DNA from: Tricholoma matsutake
Taxonomy: Eukaryota > Basidiomycota > Agaricomycetes > Agaricales > Tricholomataceae
DNA length: 64,000 nucleotides
NCBI GenBank assembly: GCA_026075535.2
Contig: AP026543.1
Span: 10,416,001-10,480,000, forward strand
Reading direction: 5' to 3'
Shown here: positions 33,333 to 45,288 of the stretch, piece by piece
How positions within the stretch are numbered: position 1 is the first letter of the stretch
Layout: each line of letters begins with the position of its first letter
Position numbers and translations under genes: made by a program
Notes under the pieces: model-generated
Database searches by the model: none
What the model saw: the letters and a program-made list of their open reading frames with translations, nothing else
Told to the model about the DNA's origin: nothing

Positions 33333-34856
33333 TTGAGCATTGCCCTTGGTCAGGGTCTCCCTATTGAGGCAGGCACTCCTCAATTGTTCATTCATCTGTG
33401 CATGCCCAGAAACCTTACTCTCATACTTCATCATCCTCCTCCTTTCCTGCTAGCACCTCAGGATCTTCTGGCATCTCAGGGTGCATCATCTGCTCTCAAG
33501 TCAGACATCGCTTTAGTGCCTGCAGTCATGAGGTGTTTCTGGACAACAAGGCAACTTTCTCCAGACACTCTGGGAAGGGGCTTTTCTCAAAACTCCATAA
33601 CATTTCCTTGTGTATCTCATTCAACATTGGAGGTGAGCATCTCTGTAAAGGTCATGGCTCCCAAGCCTGAATTGAACACCATTGCTCTTTCTGTGGAGAT
33701 GCCAATCATTTTGCCCTCGCCTTCTCCTGTTGAGCACCAGGACCTGATTGTTCTTCATAAAATCATCATGCCATATTCTGCATCTGCATTTGAACATGAA
33801 TTACTTCATCATGGTTTTACAGAACAATTTCCAGATCTCATTCAACATTTGCGATCAGGCTTTCCTATTTTCAAAGATGTGTTTCAATTTTCCAAAACTG
33901 AGATTCCTCCAAATCATTTTTCTTGTGCAGGCTATGATAATTTTCTCAACACTCTCTTGGCTGATGAAATGGCTCTGGGTTGCATGTAGGGCCCTTTCTC
34001 TTGTGTGGAGATTGATGCTAACCTAGGCGAACCTTTTGTCACTACTCCTTTGCTGTTGGTGATTGAGAAGTGAGGGATGGGTGAGCCTGGGAAGATTCAG
34101 GTTTGCCAAAATTCCTTGAAAACCTACTCAGATGGGAAGTCTGTGAATGATCACATCAACTCCAATGATTTTGCTATGGTTTGGACTATGGCATCAGCAG
34201 TAGCTGAGATTGTACATGGTTTGCTTGTGTTGTTCTCATAGTCTTCTTGTCACTTTGTTGTGTTGCAAAATGGATATGTTATTGTCACCTTTGTTGGTCC
34301 CTTGCATCATATCCTGCCTTTGTGGGTCAGTGATTGTCCTTGTAAACATCTTTGGCGATGTTCTATCACTCTTGTTGCTTTGTTGCTTATTATCAGTTTT
34401 GCTGATCATGTGATGTAGGTTGCATCAGCACCAACAGGTGCAGAGGTGTGCAGTCTAGACATTGAGGTGGCTTATTGCACTATTCCTGTTTTACCAACTC
34501 ATAAGAGAGTGATGGTTGTACATCATCGGGGTCTGTTCTGGCTGGAACACTGGGTCACATTTGGGATTGCATCCACACATGGTTTACTAGGGGAGATTGT
34601 TGATGCTTCATTAGTAATCTGGGAGGGCAAAAAGGTAGGCCCATTTGCAAAGTGGGTTAATGATGTGGTGGCATTTCACTTTCCTTCTTCAGAGGGATTG
34701 TTCTCTTTGATGTGTTCCTTGTTTCACTTTGACTATAACTGCGCTTCTGCTCTGGAGTGTATTGCTCACCTGGGAATCCCATGGCACAAGCATAAAGCAC
34801 AGGATTTTGCAGTGTCCTTCAATTTTCTGGGTCTTGTCTTGTCTTTGGCAGAGTGA
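33333..34856 (+). pseudogene. DIRS-like reverse transcriptase
   Basis: A cysteine-bearing segment (CIICSQVRHRFSAC, then FSRHSGKGLFSK) precedes the polymerase. Recognisable polymerase blocks: SGFPIFKDVFQFS, SLDIEVAYCTIPVLPTHKRVMVVHHRG (catalytic Asp block), FGIASTHGLLGEIVDA, and GPFAKWVNDVVAFHFPS, where WVDDL is usual and the first Asp is Asn. Several frameshifts lie between 33990 and 34440. The block order is that of DIRS/Ngaro retroelements. Confidence 0.65.
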
Positions 34857-35197
34857 ACAGTGTCAGTTTTAGAGCCTAAATGGATCAAAAACAAAGGTCA
34901 TGTTGACTCAGCTCTGGCTTCATCTCGACATCTCAGATGACTTTACGAGATATCCAGAAGCTCTTTGGAGCACTATCCCATCTGTCATTTGTCTATGTAC
35001 ATATGTGGACTTTCCTGCTGCCTCTCTCAGTTTTTATATTGTCCTTTCATGAGAATCCCTTTGCTGGTTGATATCCTCCTCCCTCTGTATTATTGTCGCT
35101 GCGAGCTTGGTCCCTGACACTCTCTGATGGCTCCATCAAATGATCTCTTATACTGAAAGGTACTCCAGTTGATATTGACCTTTGGGTCAATGAATTT

Positions 35198-35622
35198 ATG
35201 GCATGGGGTATTGGTATAGTTCTAAGGGAACACTGGGCTGCTTTTAGATTGAAGCCAGTTTGGAAGGGGTTGGGTCATGATATTGGGTGGCTGGAAACAG
35301 TGGCTGTGGAATTGGTGGCTCTTATTCTCGTCAATCTTGGGTTCTGTGACTCACACATTTTACTCCATTCAGATAATCAAGGAGTGATAGCAGCTCACCA
35401 GTGAGGGCAGAGTTGCAATTTCATGTCAAATTTGTCAATACATCAGGCTGGGATTGTCTGCGTAGCAGCAAACATATCCTTGGCTCCAGTTTATGTTGAG
35501 TCTGCTGTAAACAAGGCAGATGCCATCTCTTGAGCTATCTTGCCAGATTTTCATTTACATATTGTTCATACTGTGACACTACCCAATGAGCTCAGCTTGT
35601 ACTTGACCCCTGTAAAATAATT
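35198..35622 (+). pseudogene. DIRS-like RNase H
   Basis: Contains AWGIGIVLREHWAAF, ETVAVELVALIL and HILLHSDNQGVIAAH, the Asp-Asn core of the RNase H fold, and later ESAVNKADAISR and LPDFHLH. A stop at 35402 and further stops make it inactive. Confidence 0.65.
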
Positions 35623-35856
35623 ATTTCACTCCTATTGCGAGGTCTTGCCTTATACTTCCTGACTACATCCATGATCCAAAAATCATGAGAGGGAGATGAC
35701 TATAATGTATCTCCATACAGACCACAGGTCACTGCTTCTTTGCATTTATTGTCCTGGACAACACCATCTGCTATAGAAGGACAGACTTTGACAACCCAGC
35801 TGTTGGGTTCTGAAGCTTATGAACAACTACTGGATGTCTCCATCACAAGTTTAGCG

Positions 35857-37876
35857 TAAACTTTGCACTCCCCCCCATATTCCTATCAGAGTCCTAGGAG
35901 TCCGAGTTTTCTGATAAGAGTCCGATCAGAATCCGATAGGAGTCCTACTAGTCCAACACTAGTCCTAGGAGTCTGATAGGAATCTGATCAGAATGTATCT
36001 TGATGACCATGTACTTTTATTTCCAAGAAATTCCTAGTAAATTCCGAGTAAAGTCCTATGCAATTCCAACAGGTAGTAGTCAGAATACCACACCATTTCG
36101 GAAGACTTAACTTGGTGAAAGTGCTTACAAAATAAATGGGCAGAGCAGGAATTGAACCCCAGACCTTGGGATATAAGTGACATGACTACCAAACAAGTGC
36201 TCGGCCAGTTGAGCCACAGGAGCATTAATAAATATGTAATATAAAGTCCATTTAAAGCACTTAGGATTAGTTCACTTATTTTTAACCTCTCTCACAAGAG
36301 CTCAAAAAAAAAATTGTTGAGCCCTCACATCTTTGCGAGGGAGTACATAACTAATATAGATTTTTTTTAAAAATCCTGCAAACGCGGGGGGGAGAATTAA
36401 TTATACTATTTAATTATACTATTTTAAATTCTACAAAAAAAACCCACCCCCCCACAAAACGGGGGGGAGGGGGTGGTGGTGCATCATGTCAGCTGTCTCA
36501 TCAGCCCTGTCCCATCATTTCCCCTCCCTCCCATCTCCATTGTGTCTTGCCTCTCTCACCTCGCCTCCCCCGTGGCTTCCTTCCCCTCCCTAGTCTCCCC
36601 CCTTCCTCCTCTTCTGGTTATTGTCTTCCTTTCCCTTTGTCATTTTGTCCCCCCCCCCTCATCACCGTTGTAGTTCATCCCCCTTGTTGTCTGCACCCAC
36701 GAACCACCCTATGGGCAGCTGCTCATAGGCATGTCGTTTGGTGCCATTGTCATCCCTCCATGCTGTTCCCGTGCTCTCGCACCCCATATACACCCCGTGA
36801 GCAGTCACTCATGGCAGTGATGGGGGGTGCTGGAGGTCATCGGTGTCATGGGGGTTCATACACTCACGATCCACCCTACGAGCTGCAGCTCATAGGCATG
36901 GGGTGGGTGCATTGTCAGTTTGTCAGTGACATGGCACAAGGGGAGGGGTCATGTGGTGCTTACTGGGTGGGTATTCCCCTTCTAGGGTCTCCTGGTGTTG
37001 CTCCCCATGCTCCTGACCACAATCGATACCCTCACATACTGTTTTGATGGGGAAGAGGGGGGTTGCCAGTGGCATCGTTGGGTGTGGGTTGGCTTGCATC
37101 AGTCCATCATTACCCATGTAGATTAGAACCTAGAAACAAAACAAATGAATTAGTTAGTTTACAAAAGTAAGAAATGAATGAAAAAAAAAATCTACTATGG
37201 GCCCAAATGATGATTGCATTGTTTGGGCATTGTTTGGGCCACGTGGCATTGAAACTGGTTGTTTCTCTTCTTGGGGGCTCGTCTAGAGATGGGGGTGGAG
37301 TGGGAGTGGTGGGAGTTGCTGGGTTGAGGTGGTTGAGGTGGGGGGGATGGAAGTGATGTGCTTGTCATTGTTGGTGGTGGTGGTGGGAGTGATGAGCTGG
37401 CAGGTGTGATGATGCAGCTATGTGCTTTGTCATCACACCCGCGGGAATGGTATGTAGTATGATCACTTACCTGTACTGACTGCTTAGCCTAACAGTATTA
37501 TTGTTGGTTTAGGCTTACATAATCTTCTGTAATGTCAAGTGTTCAATTCTCATGTGTGCATTTAATTTTTCATACTATATTTACTAAGCAAGGCTGCTTT
37601 CATTCCTATCAGAATCCTATGTTGTCTGATGTCTTAGCATAACTTCGGACTAGTCCTATGTGATTTCTATGATCAGAAATTCCTAGGAAATTCCAATAGT
37701 CCGATCGGAATCTGATTGGACTACATCAGACTGGACTAGGACTAAATGTGCCATTTCATGTCAATTTGGCTGGTGAAAATGACATCGGAATATGGTTGGA
37801 TTCTGATCGGAGTCCAATCAGAATCATTGGAATCATCAGATTCCTATAGGAATACAGGGGGGAGTGTAAAGACCTC
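35857..37876. mobile_element. Non-autonomous DNA transposon with 9-bp target duplication
   Basis: Its ends TAAACTTTGCACTCCCCCC and, inverted, GAGGTCTTTACACTCCCCCC enclose TATTCCTAT and many variants of CCTAGGAGTCCGAT. The flanks AGTTTAGCG (35848-35856) and AGTTTAGCA (37877-37885) are the duplicated target. Nine bases suggest Mutator-like; eight shared bases would also suit hAT. Removing it rejoins TSLA to PNTQCSYASGLL in the recombinase. It carries no transposase; contents are subterminal repeats, a tRNA-like sequence and low-complexity DNA. Confidence 0.75.
36130..36222 (-). repeat. tRNA-like sequence (SINE head or tRNA pseudogene)
   Basis: On the minus strand GCTCCTGTGGCTCAACTGGCCGAGC has a good polymerase III A box (TGGCTCAACTGG), and GGGGTTCAATTCC a B box in which the CpG of GGTTCGANTCC has become CA. 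An anticodon-like stem ACTTG/CATGT is present. The acceptor arms do not pair, so it is not a working tRNA. Confidence 0.5.
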
Positions 37877-37885
37877 AGTTTAGCA

Positions 37886-38175
37886 CCGAATACTCAGTGT
37901 TCTTATGCTTCAGGTCTTCTTTGCTTTACACAATTCTGTGATTGTCATGAGGTCTCTGAAGAGCTTCAAATGCCAGCATCTGGTGAATTGCTGGCAGCAT
38001 TCCTAGCTAATGTCGCAGCTCACTGAGTGTCTTATGACTGTGCAAAAAATTGGATGTCTGGTTTACAGTTCTGGCACTCCCTTCATGGAGCACTTTGGAA
38101 TGGAAAGACTTCTCAGGTTGACATTGTGCATAAAGGGGTCAAAAAACTTGTGGTCCCTGTGCATCTTGGCAATTA
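37886..38175 (+). pseudogene. Tyrosine recombinase, N-terminal (core-binding) part
   Basis: Contains SYASGLLCFTQFCD, LQMPASGELLAAFLANVAAH, and WMSGLQFWHSLHGALWNG followed by VHKGVKKL, the typical core-binding domain of recombinases from Agaricomycete DIRS-like elements. One in-frame TGA. The catalytic domain is missing downstream of 38175. Confidence 0.65.
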
Positions 38176-40444
38176 ATTAACTACCCCATGTGTAAACATG
38201 GATTTGGGCCTCTTGTATGCACCAGGATTTCCCTGAATTATTTTAGCTTTCCTAAGCCACACAATTGGAATAGTAAAGTGTAAATTAATCACACAACACC
38301 TGGAGATGCATGAAATCCTATGGGAATTGGGTATCCCAAGAGCCATTTTGAGGATAAATAGTTGGGATTAATTTCAAGAATGACAAACAAGTATTAGATG
38401 AATTAACAAGGAAGTTAAAAAAATGCAAAATATAAAAATTGCAATGGGAGACAAGGGAGTGGTGGAACAGGAATCCCAAACCAAGGGTAAAGGGGGGGGT
38501 CCCACTGGAGGCTGGAAAAAAAATTATGACCCATGTAAAAGTGACATAGAATGGCTTCATTGAGTCATACAATACTTTCAGATAGCTTCTAAATGCCATG
38601 CAACATAGTCTGTAGCAGCATAAATGTGATGACACTCTACTTATAGTGTGTTACACATACTGGTACTCGGTCTAATCAGAAACTCATCCTCCTGACACAC
38701 CATAAATGTTGCTAGGTCATACCATGAAAAGTATATTGTGTTTGACATGTCAATATGTATACAGGCAATGAATGACAAGCTGTGAAGTGCAAGCCTATCT
38801 GACACTCAGCACTGAGTTTAGGACCAGGAGGATCTAAGGCAACATGTTGGCCATATTGAACTCAATCATATTGATATGATTGTGATGGAAGATTGCAGTG
38901 GTGGGGTGGTTGAAAACTTTTGAGGTGCAAAGAGAAGTTTTGGTGGGGTCCCGGAAATGTGTTTCTTGGTCTATGCTGGCAAGCAGTGAATGAGCATGTA
39001 GGTAGTGGACTCAGAAGTCATAATGTGCATGTGATGGCCTCAAGCAAGCCTCAAGTTTGACACCATGCATTGTGACTTCAAGTTGGAGATGGAGATCTTC
39101 TGAGAGCTTTGTTTTCACAGTCAATTGATTGGCTGGAGCTTAAACAAATCCCACTGTAACTTACATGTATTACACATAGGCATTGAGTTCAAAATGGTGA
39201 GTACAGCACACAATGTCAGTGATGAAAATTTTTGTAAAATTGTGCAGGAAAAAATGGATACATGTGATGGGAAATTACCTTATATGGCAGGAAGGGGGGA
39301 GGGGGTGAGCTGAGGTCCCAAAAAAAAAAAGGTGAGTGGATGTTGGTTTTTCCTGTTCCACCACCCCCTTGATGGGAGAATAAAGGCTGCATCAAAAGTC
39401 CTAGGACTTAGCACATTGTAGAGAGCCTTCAGTAGGTGATGTGAAAGAAAGAGATAAGCAATGGATGTACTACTACCTAGATGCATAAAAATTCCAGAAT
39501 GAAAGAGCAAGTATGGGGATTGATCATGACAGGAAAGGAAGCATGGTGCAAGTTAATTAGAGTCCAAAAGAGATGATAGAAAATGAACCCACAACAGAGG
39601 AGATATGATAGTCTGAAGATTTTGAAAATCAAAGTGGCTGTGCAAGTGAAAACATTGTGTCGTGTCGAGACACAAACATGTGTAGTAGCTCCAGAAATCT
39701 TGAGTGAGAATGTCCAAAGGCATTCAAGAGTTATAGTATGATGTTGTAAGGGTAGTGCCCTAGAAAGACAGCAAAGAGGTGACACCCAAGACCCTGAGAT
39801 CAAGGCAGAGCAAAGCCCAAGAATGAATAAACCATGGTTAAAAAAAGCTGAGAAGACCCCATTGCATCAAGATAAACAAGATCAGTAACTGGCTCTGGGA
39901 TTGAAGGATTTTACAGGCATCTAGTATGGAATATTCACCTGAGGAATATTGTACACTGCAACTAATGAGGCCAAATGCAGACTCAATACTGGCATGGGAA
40001 CTCGATGCTGAGTATCGAGCCCACAAACAACAACAACAACAACAACAACAACCACCCCACCCCACCCCACTCTTGTGAGCCATTCTCAAGGGCTCTCACT
40101 GCTCTAAATTTACTCTCTAGCACTTCTATCAACCTATTACAGCCTAATTCCCCTTTTTTACTACCAAACCTATTAACTCTACATGTCCATCAAGTTGTCA
40201 GTGTTATCACCATGAGTCTCCTTTTGTCAGGACCCTGAGAGCCCTGGAATCATGGCAAGTGCTCCCATCCCTGCTCCCACTCCCACTCCTACCACTCCTC
40301 CTCCAACCACCACAAAACCAAAACCTCAGTTCTCTTAAAAATTGTATCAAGCTCCGGGGAATTACAATATCCACCCCTATATATGTATATTGGTTAAATG
40401 TTCCAGGTAATATTTGCCAAGATACATATAGGTTGTATAGTATG
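38176..40444. other. Unassigned transposon-like DNA
   Basis: About 2.3 kb, CpG-poor and AT-rich, without a recognisable domain on either strand. A (CAA)n microsatellite of about 25 bp lies at 40027-40051, followed by (CACCC)n. Probably decayed element ends. Confidence 0.4.
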
Positions 40445-40626
40445 ACAAATTTTACGACAAAAAACTGGTCTTAACTAGTCTTTTTTTGGTCTATTAACTG
40501 AAAAAGACTGGTCTTGGTTGGTCCAGTTAGGTTATCCCAATGTCTTGGTCAGTCCTAGACTGGTTACAGTTATGGTCTACCCATCATAGGGTCAAAAACC
40601 AAACCTAACCTAACCTTAAAACACTA
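40445..40626. repeat. hAT-type MITE, left half (split by inversion)
   Basis: Rich in ACTGGTCTT and AGTCTTTTTTTGGTC. Its outer end, read from the LINE side, is TAGTGTTTTAAGGT, matching the inverted outer end TAGTGTTTAAAGGT of the piece at 45170-45288. Each abuts one copy of the 8-bp duplication ACCCTCTG within the LINE. The inner edge is approximate. Confidence 0.6.
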
Positions 40627-43600
40627 CAGAGGGTAAACCATATGCCATGCAAGCATCATAGAAACCCTGCAGAGCAAGGTAGTCGAAACCTTTCATCTGG
40701 TCCCACTTGAGGAGATAGAGAGGGGTTTTTGAATGGTAACTCCACATCTTTAGTCCACTAAGAAAACTCATGATACCGCAAGTCTGTATACCATGTTGTG
40801 TGGCGACTTGGGTTTCAGGAATGATACCCATGCAAGCGGCATAAAGGTGACAACTTGAAGTTAAGCCAGGTCATAGGTGAGTTGGCTAGAAAATTCAAGA
40901 TAAGAAGGCCTCTCCAATTCAGAAGGTCAGTTTGGACACTGTGTTTGTGGAAGTAGGTGAGATGGGTATTGGTGATGTCTCCCAGGAAGCTCACGTTGAT
41001 GACCGAATAGTTATGTAGGTCAAGAACAAGTTGAAGAGCAGTGTCTGAAAGATTCTTGATACACCACTTTTCCCATCCATCTGGGCCAGGCAATGGCCAT
41101 GGATTCCCTTTACAAAGCATGGCATGAAAATTGGCTAGAGTTGCAGCCATAGGCCAAACAAAAGAGTCATTCAAGATGTGACTTTTGACCACCAAGACTG
41201 AGGGAGTCGTGAGCCAGGGTTTGGGTTTGATGGGAGGCACTGAGTGCTTGTAAAGTTTTGTAAAGTATTGCCTCATTTCTTCAGTGACAGAAGCAGGATC
41301 AGTGACAATGACATTGGATAAAGACATGGAGTTGACTGCCAGTGGAAGAGAAACAAATGCCATGGACCCAGACATAAGTTTCTTAGATGAGCCTCCAAGG
41401 AGTACTCCCCTGATATGAGAAGTGTCATAGTGTTTAGCTTGTTCAAGAATCTCATCCTTCCTGGCAGCATAAAGCTCTTTGTGGCATTTACATCTGGCAT
41501 TGATCAGGTATTTGGTGACTGACTCAAAATGTTGTTCATCAAGAAGCAGGAACTGTGCTGAGTAGGGATAGAAGGTATTGAGTGAGCCATAAGATAGTTG
41601 TCGAGCATCACCCCAAGATCGTGATATTGCTCCACCGAGGTGTCTGATGAGAGAGACAAGCTCCCTGATGCAAGGGGATGTGATTTTCTTCTGAACAAAC
41701 TTGTAAGATTTATTCCGACCAAAGGAGTTAACTGCAGCCTGTTCAATGAGTGCAGTCAACAAGTTGTATCTTTTGACATTTGACTCATTGCTAGTGACTT
41801 CAATTTGGAGCGACACTGAGTTTGATGCTATGAGGTGGTCTACAGTATCAGCAAAAAGCGCAAACTTGTATTTTTCATCCTTCAATGGATACTTGATTCT
41901 GGGAGGTGGAGAAGGTCTGGAAGGAGTGAACAGCGTTGAACAGGTAGTTGAAAAGATAGGGACTGAGGACTTCAAAACAAACTTTGCTTTGATCAACCTA
42001 TGGTCAGAACCAGAAACCCAAGTTGGGTCAGTTGAGATTTTGGAGTTGAGAAGACAGTGGCTGGAGACAACAACATGGTCAATAATGTTGCCACCATCAG
42101 TCGAATGCCAACCATGACACGTCCAGTCCAAAAAGTGGTTGCAATCTGGACTTAGCTGCCATAGGTCAGTACCACGCAAATTCTGAAGGAAACTGTTGAA
42201 TGTGCTTCCGGCTAGCACATTGTCAGAAGCATGTTCAAAGGCAGCAACAGTAGCATTAAGGTCTCTGAAAAGTGACCACAACACTTTCGATTCCAGTACC
42301 ATGTCTGTCAGACAAGGCCAGAAATCACAGGATAGGTTATCAGCACCCAGGTTGCAAGGGGCATAGACTGCAAAGATGCAATGAACAAAGGAAGCAGATA
42401 AAGAAGACAAGGAAAGAACAATAACATCAACACCAATGACATGACCCTTGAGAGACTCGTGATTAAGTGGGACACGAGCCACTATCTGTAGGTCCTTTTG
42501 GACACCTAATATAATTTCCCATTTTGCCAAATGTGAGGGTGCAGCACATGGAACTGCCTTCTCCTCAAATATCTCATAACCAAAGATCTGAAGGGTAGAA
42601 GCTGCATTTGTTCAGGTCTTAGTCTCTGATAGAGCAAAGAAATGAGGAGCTAACTTTATGAGAAGCAGACTAATGAATGCCAGCTTGACTGGGCTCATTA
42701 AACCATTAGCATTCAATGCACACACAGAGAGTTCAGATCATGCAAAAGTAGGCATAGCCTCAGTAGCATTAACTAATATTGACATAACAAGAAAAATTAT
42801 CAAGAAATGCAGCAAAAAGGGAAGGTTCAGGGCATGAGTGCAGCAAGATGATTCAGTAGAACACAAGACATTAGCAACAATTATGTCATGAGTGGGAGAA
42901 AGGAGAGAAGGCTCCTCATAGCAGGAAGAAGGGGTTGCTCAGACAGGATCAAGAGTGCGAAAAGATGAGAAGGCAAAAATATTGGATGCAGTATAAACAG
43001 GATGATGAGTAGTACCACAATGTAAGGGTGTCCTCCATTGAGCCAGCCTAGCATCACGATCTGCAATTGGCATCATGATGCTGGTCAGAGCTGGCATAAC
43101 TTCATAGGGTCTGTTACTGATACATTGAATGCCCACATCAACAGAAAGAAAAGGAATGGAGCACAATTGGAGCTCACCATATCAACATCTACATCCTGGT
43201 GCATGGGAATGCTCTGAGGAGCAGAGTCAGGGATGGTGGGAGTGGCAGCCAGTGGCATCAATGTAGAGCATGTGACTCTCAACACTGACCCAACTGGAAG
43301 ATCATTGGCCTTCCTCTTTTTTGCTGGAGGGGAAGTGACCAGGTGGGGAGGACTGGAGGAGGAGGTTGGGGGGTGGAGGCAGATGGTGATAGGCAAGGAG
43401 CAGGTAGGATTGGGTGCCCAGTGATGGCCATAAGCTGGTTGGTGGACTTGGCTAGATGCTCCCTCTTATTGGCTGCAGCCACCTCATACTCGATCGTTGC
43501 CTTGAGATAGTCCTCCTTCTGTTGGCCTTGCGAGAACAAGGCAGTGAGGCAAAGGCTACTGATCTTGGACTCATCATCACAGATCTGGGAGTGCAACAAG

Positions 43601-44760
43601 GACTCTTTGCCCTGGATGAGAAGGGCCTGCTGCATTTGGCCCATACAGAGATCTAGCTCTGTGATTGCATGTCACATTTTGGTCTGGTTCATGGCCATAT
43701 TGTCCTGCTGCCATCTAATGACCATGACCTCACCATGGAGCTCCTGGATCTGACAAGATAGGGACACCACGTTTGCACTAATCTGAGTTGCACCCTTCAA
43801 AACTTGATCACCAAGAGAGTTCTTGTTGAGAGGATCATCGTTGTAATCCCAGAGCAAACGAGGCACAGAGAGTTGGTCACAAAAACATTGATGGAATGAG
43901 TTGGTGCTATGCAGGATTTTGACTGTGTCAGCCCATGTCAACATCAAGAAGATGATGAGGTCAGTGTTGAGCAGTGCAGTGCATATCTCGATAAGAGACT
44001 GGGGAACAATCTTCTTGATCCACTTCTCCAGGACATTTCGAGAAAATCAAAGTCACAAGCACCCTTAATGACAAGCTCAAATTTGGATTTGGATCTCTTT
44101 GAGCGGCTCGATCCTTGGAAACTTTCACTGGGACATCAATGAACTGCAGGGCATTGAAATGATCTGCATCAGAAGGCATGAGGAAGGTGATCTGAGGAAC
44201 ACCATACGATGCAAAAATGCTGGCAATCTTGAAACCCTTTTTCTCAATGTGGGCCTTAAGAAGTGGGAAATGATCGGGTGGGGTGGCTGAGCAGTCAGTG
44301 ACACCAGGGTATAGGTTGAAGAGACAGCAAGACAATCACTTATCACTTCTACCCTTTTTGCTTGCACTCCATCTAACCTCCAATTCTGGCCTAGCCTCCA
44401 GAAGGGCGTCCATAATGAGCTTGAGGAGGTCAACACAGGGTTTAGTCTCACCATTAGACATGATCTCGACATAGCAAGCAGAGGAGAGGTTGGATGCACA
44501 ATCACTGAAAGGTTGCATGTCTAGACCAAAGGTTGCAAAGTCCTTGTAACAGGGATCCAACTCTAGATTGATCAATAGTTTCTTAATTGAGGTAGCAGGG
44601 CTCTCATTCAACATGGAGATGATGCTGCACACAATAAGCTGGTGACCTTTTGGCAGCATGGCAAGCAAGAAGTCATTGTCAGAATCATTATCTGATTCTG
44701 GAGTCATTGGCCTGGCAATGCCTCTTTTTTTGTGCATGGGGATTTCATCAACATTTGACT
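40627..44760 (-). pseudogene. Second LINE, 5' half: ORF1, endonuclease and first half of RT, inverted
   Basis: Read on the minus strand. ORF1 starts at 44737 (HKKRGIARPMTPESD) and runs in broken frames to about 43100, with a coiled-coil-like central region and a Pro-rich stretch. The endonuclease starts near 42745 (CALNANGLMSPVKLAF) and includes RDLNATV and GSDHRLIKAKF; it then enters a 571-codon open frame (42530-40815) and the reverse transcriptase finger region (GPDGWEKWCIKNLSD, DLLNWRGLLILNFLANSPMTWLN). It ends in RDQMKG-type sequence KWDQMKGFDYLALQGFYDA and GLPS at 40634. The rest is on the plus strand from 45289. Confidence 0.8.
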
Positions 44761-45169
44761 ATGATATGGCCAAAACAAAAGTACAGTGTATTGGTTTGTG
44801 GTTTGTGGGCAGTTTGTAGTATGTAGTTACAACTTGTCAGGGCTGTTAATTGAATGAAATCTACAAAGTACAGATGTTTATGTGTGTTATTTTTATGTCA
44901 TTGATGATGTCCAACTGTACCCAACATATTTGTGTCACAAGTTATAAGAAGTACAATCAATGTTATATTGATCACAAAAACAAAGTGGTATCAAAATGTA
45001 TTTGGTCATATCTTTCTCAGTTCTTGACCGTTTTGAATGAACCAAGGGTCAAATTAAAGGTAATAAGCAGGGTTATTAGGAAAAATAGCTCACATAATCA
45101 AATAATTAGTTTTAACCAATTTAAATTGGTTGTTTTTCAGTTAATGATGTTTTTCAAATTTGAAAGACC

Positions 45170-45288
45170 TTAACCTTAACTGCTAAAGACCAGCCCTTAA
45201 CCATAACCACTGGTCTGGTTAATATCAGTCTGGTTCAGTTTGGTTAACAGTCTTTTTTTGGTCCTATATACCAGACCTTTAAACACTA
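45170..45288. repeat. hAT-type MITE, right half (split by inversion)
   Basis: Contains GACCAG/CTGGTC inverted motifs and AGTCTTTTTTTGGTC and ends ACCTTTAAACACTA next to the second ACCCTCTG. Partner of the piece at 40445-40626. Positions 44761-45169 between it and the LINE 5' end show no gene. Confidence 0.6.

Larger units (their letters stand above)
25517..38175 (+). mobile_element. DIRS-like tyrosine-recombinase retroelement, split by a LINE and a DNA transposon
   Basis: When the LINE (25890-32068) and the inserted DNA element (35857-37876) are set aside, the remaining pieces read in order as gag-like frame, zinc-knuckle-like region, reverse transcriptase, RNase H, and the N-terminal part of a tyrosine recombinase. 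That order is the one known for DIRS/Ngaro retroelements. All frames are broken by stops and frameshifts. The recombinase stops near 38175, before its catalytic Arg-His-Arg-Tyr domain. The outer termini were not identified. Confidence 0.68.
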
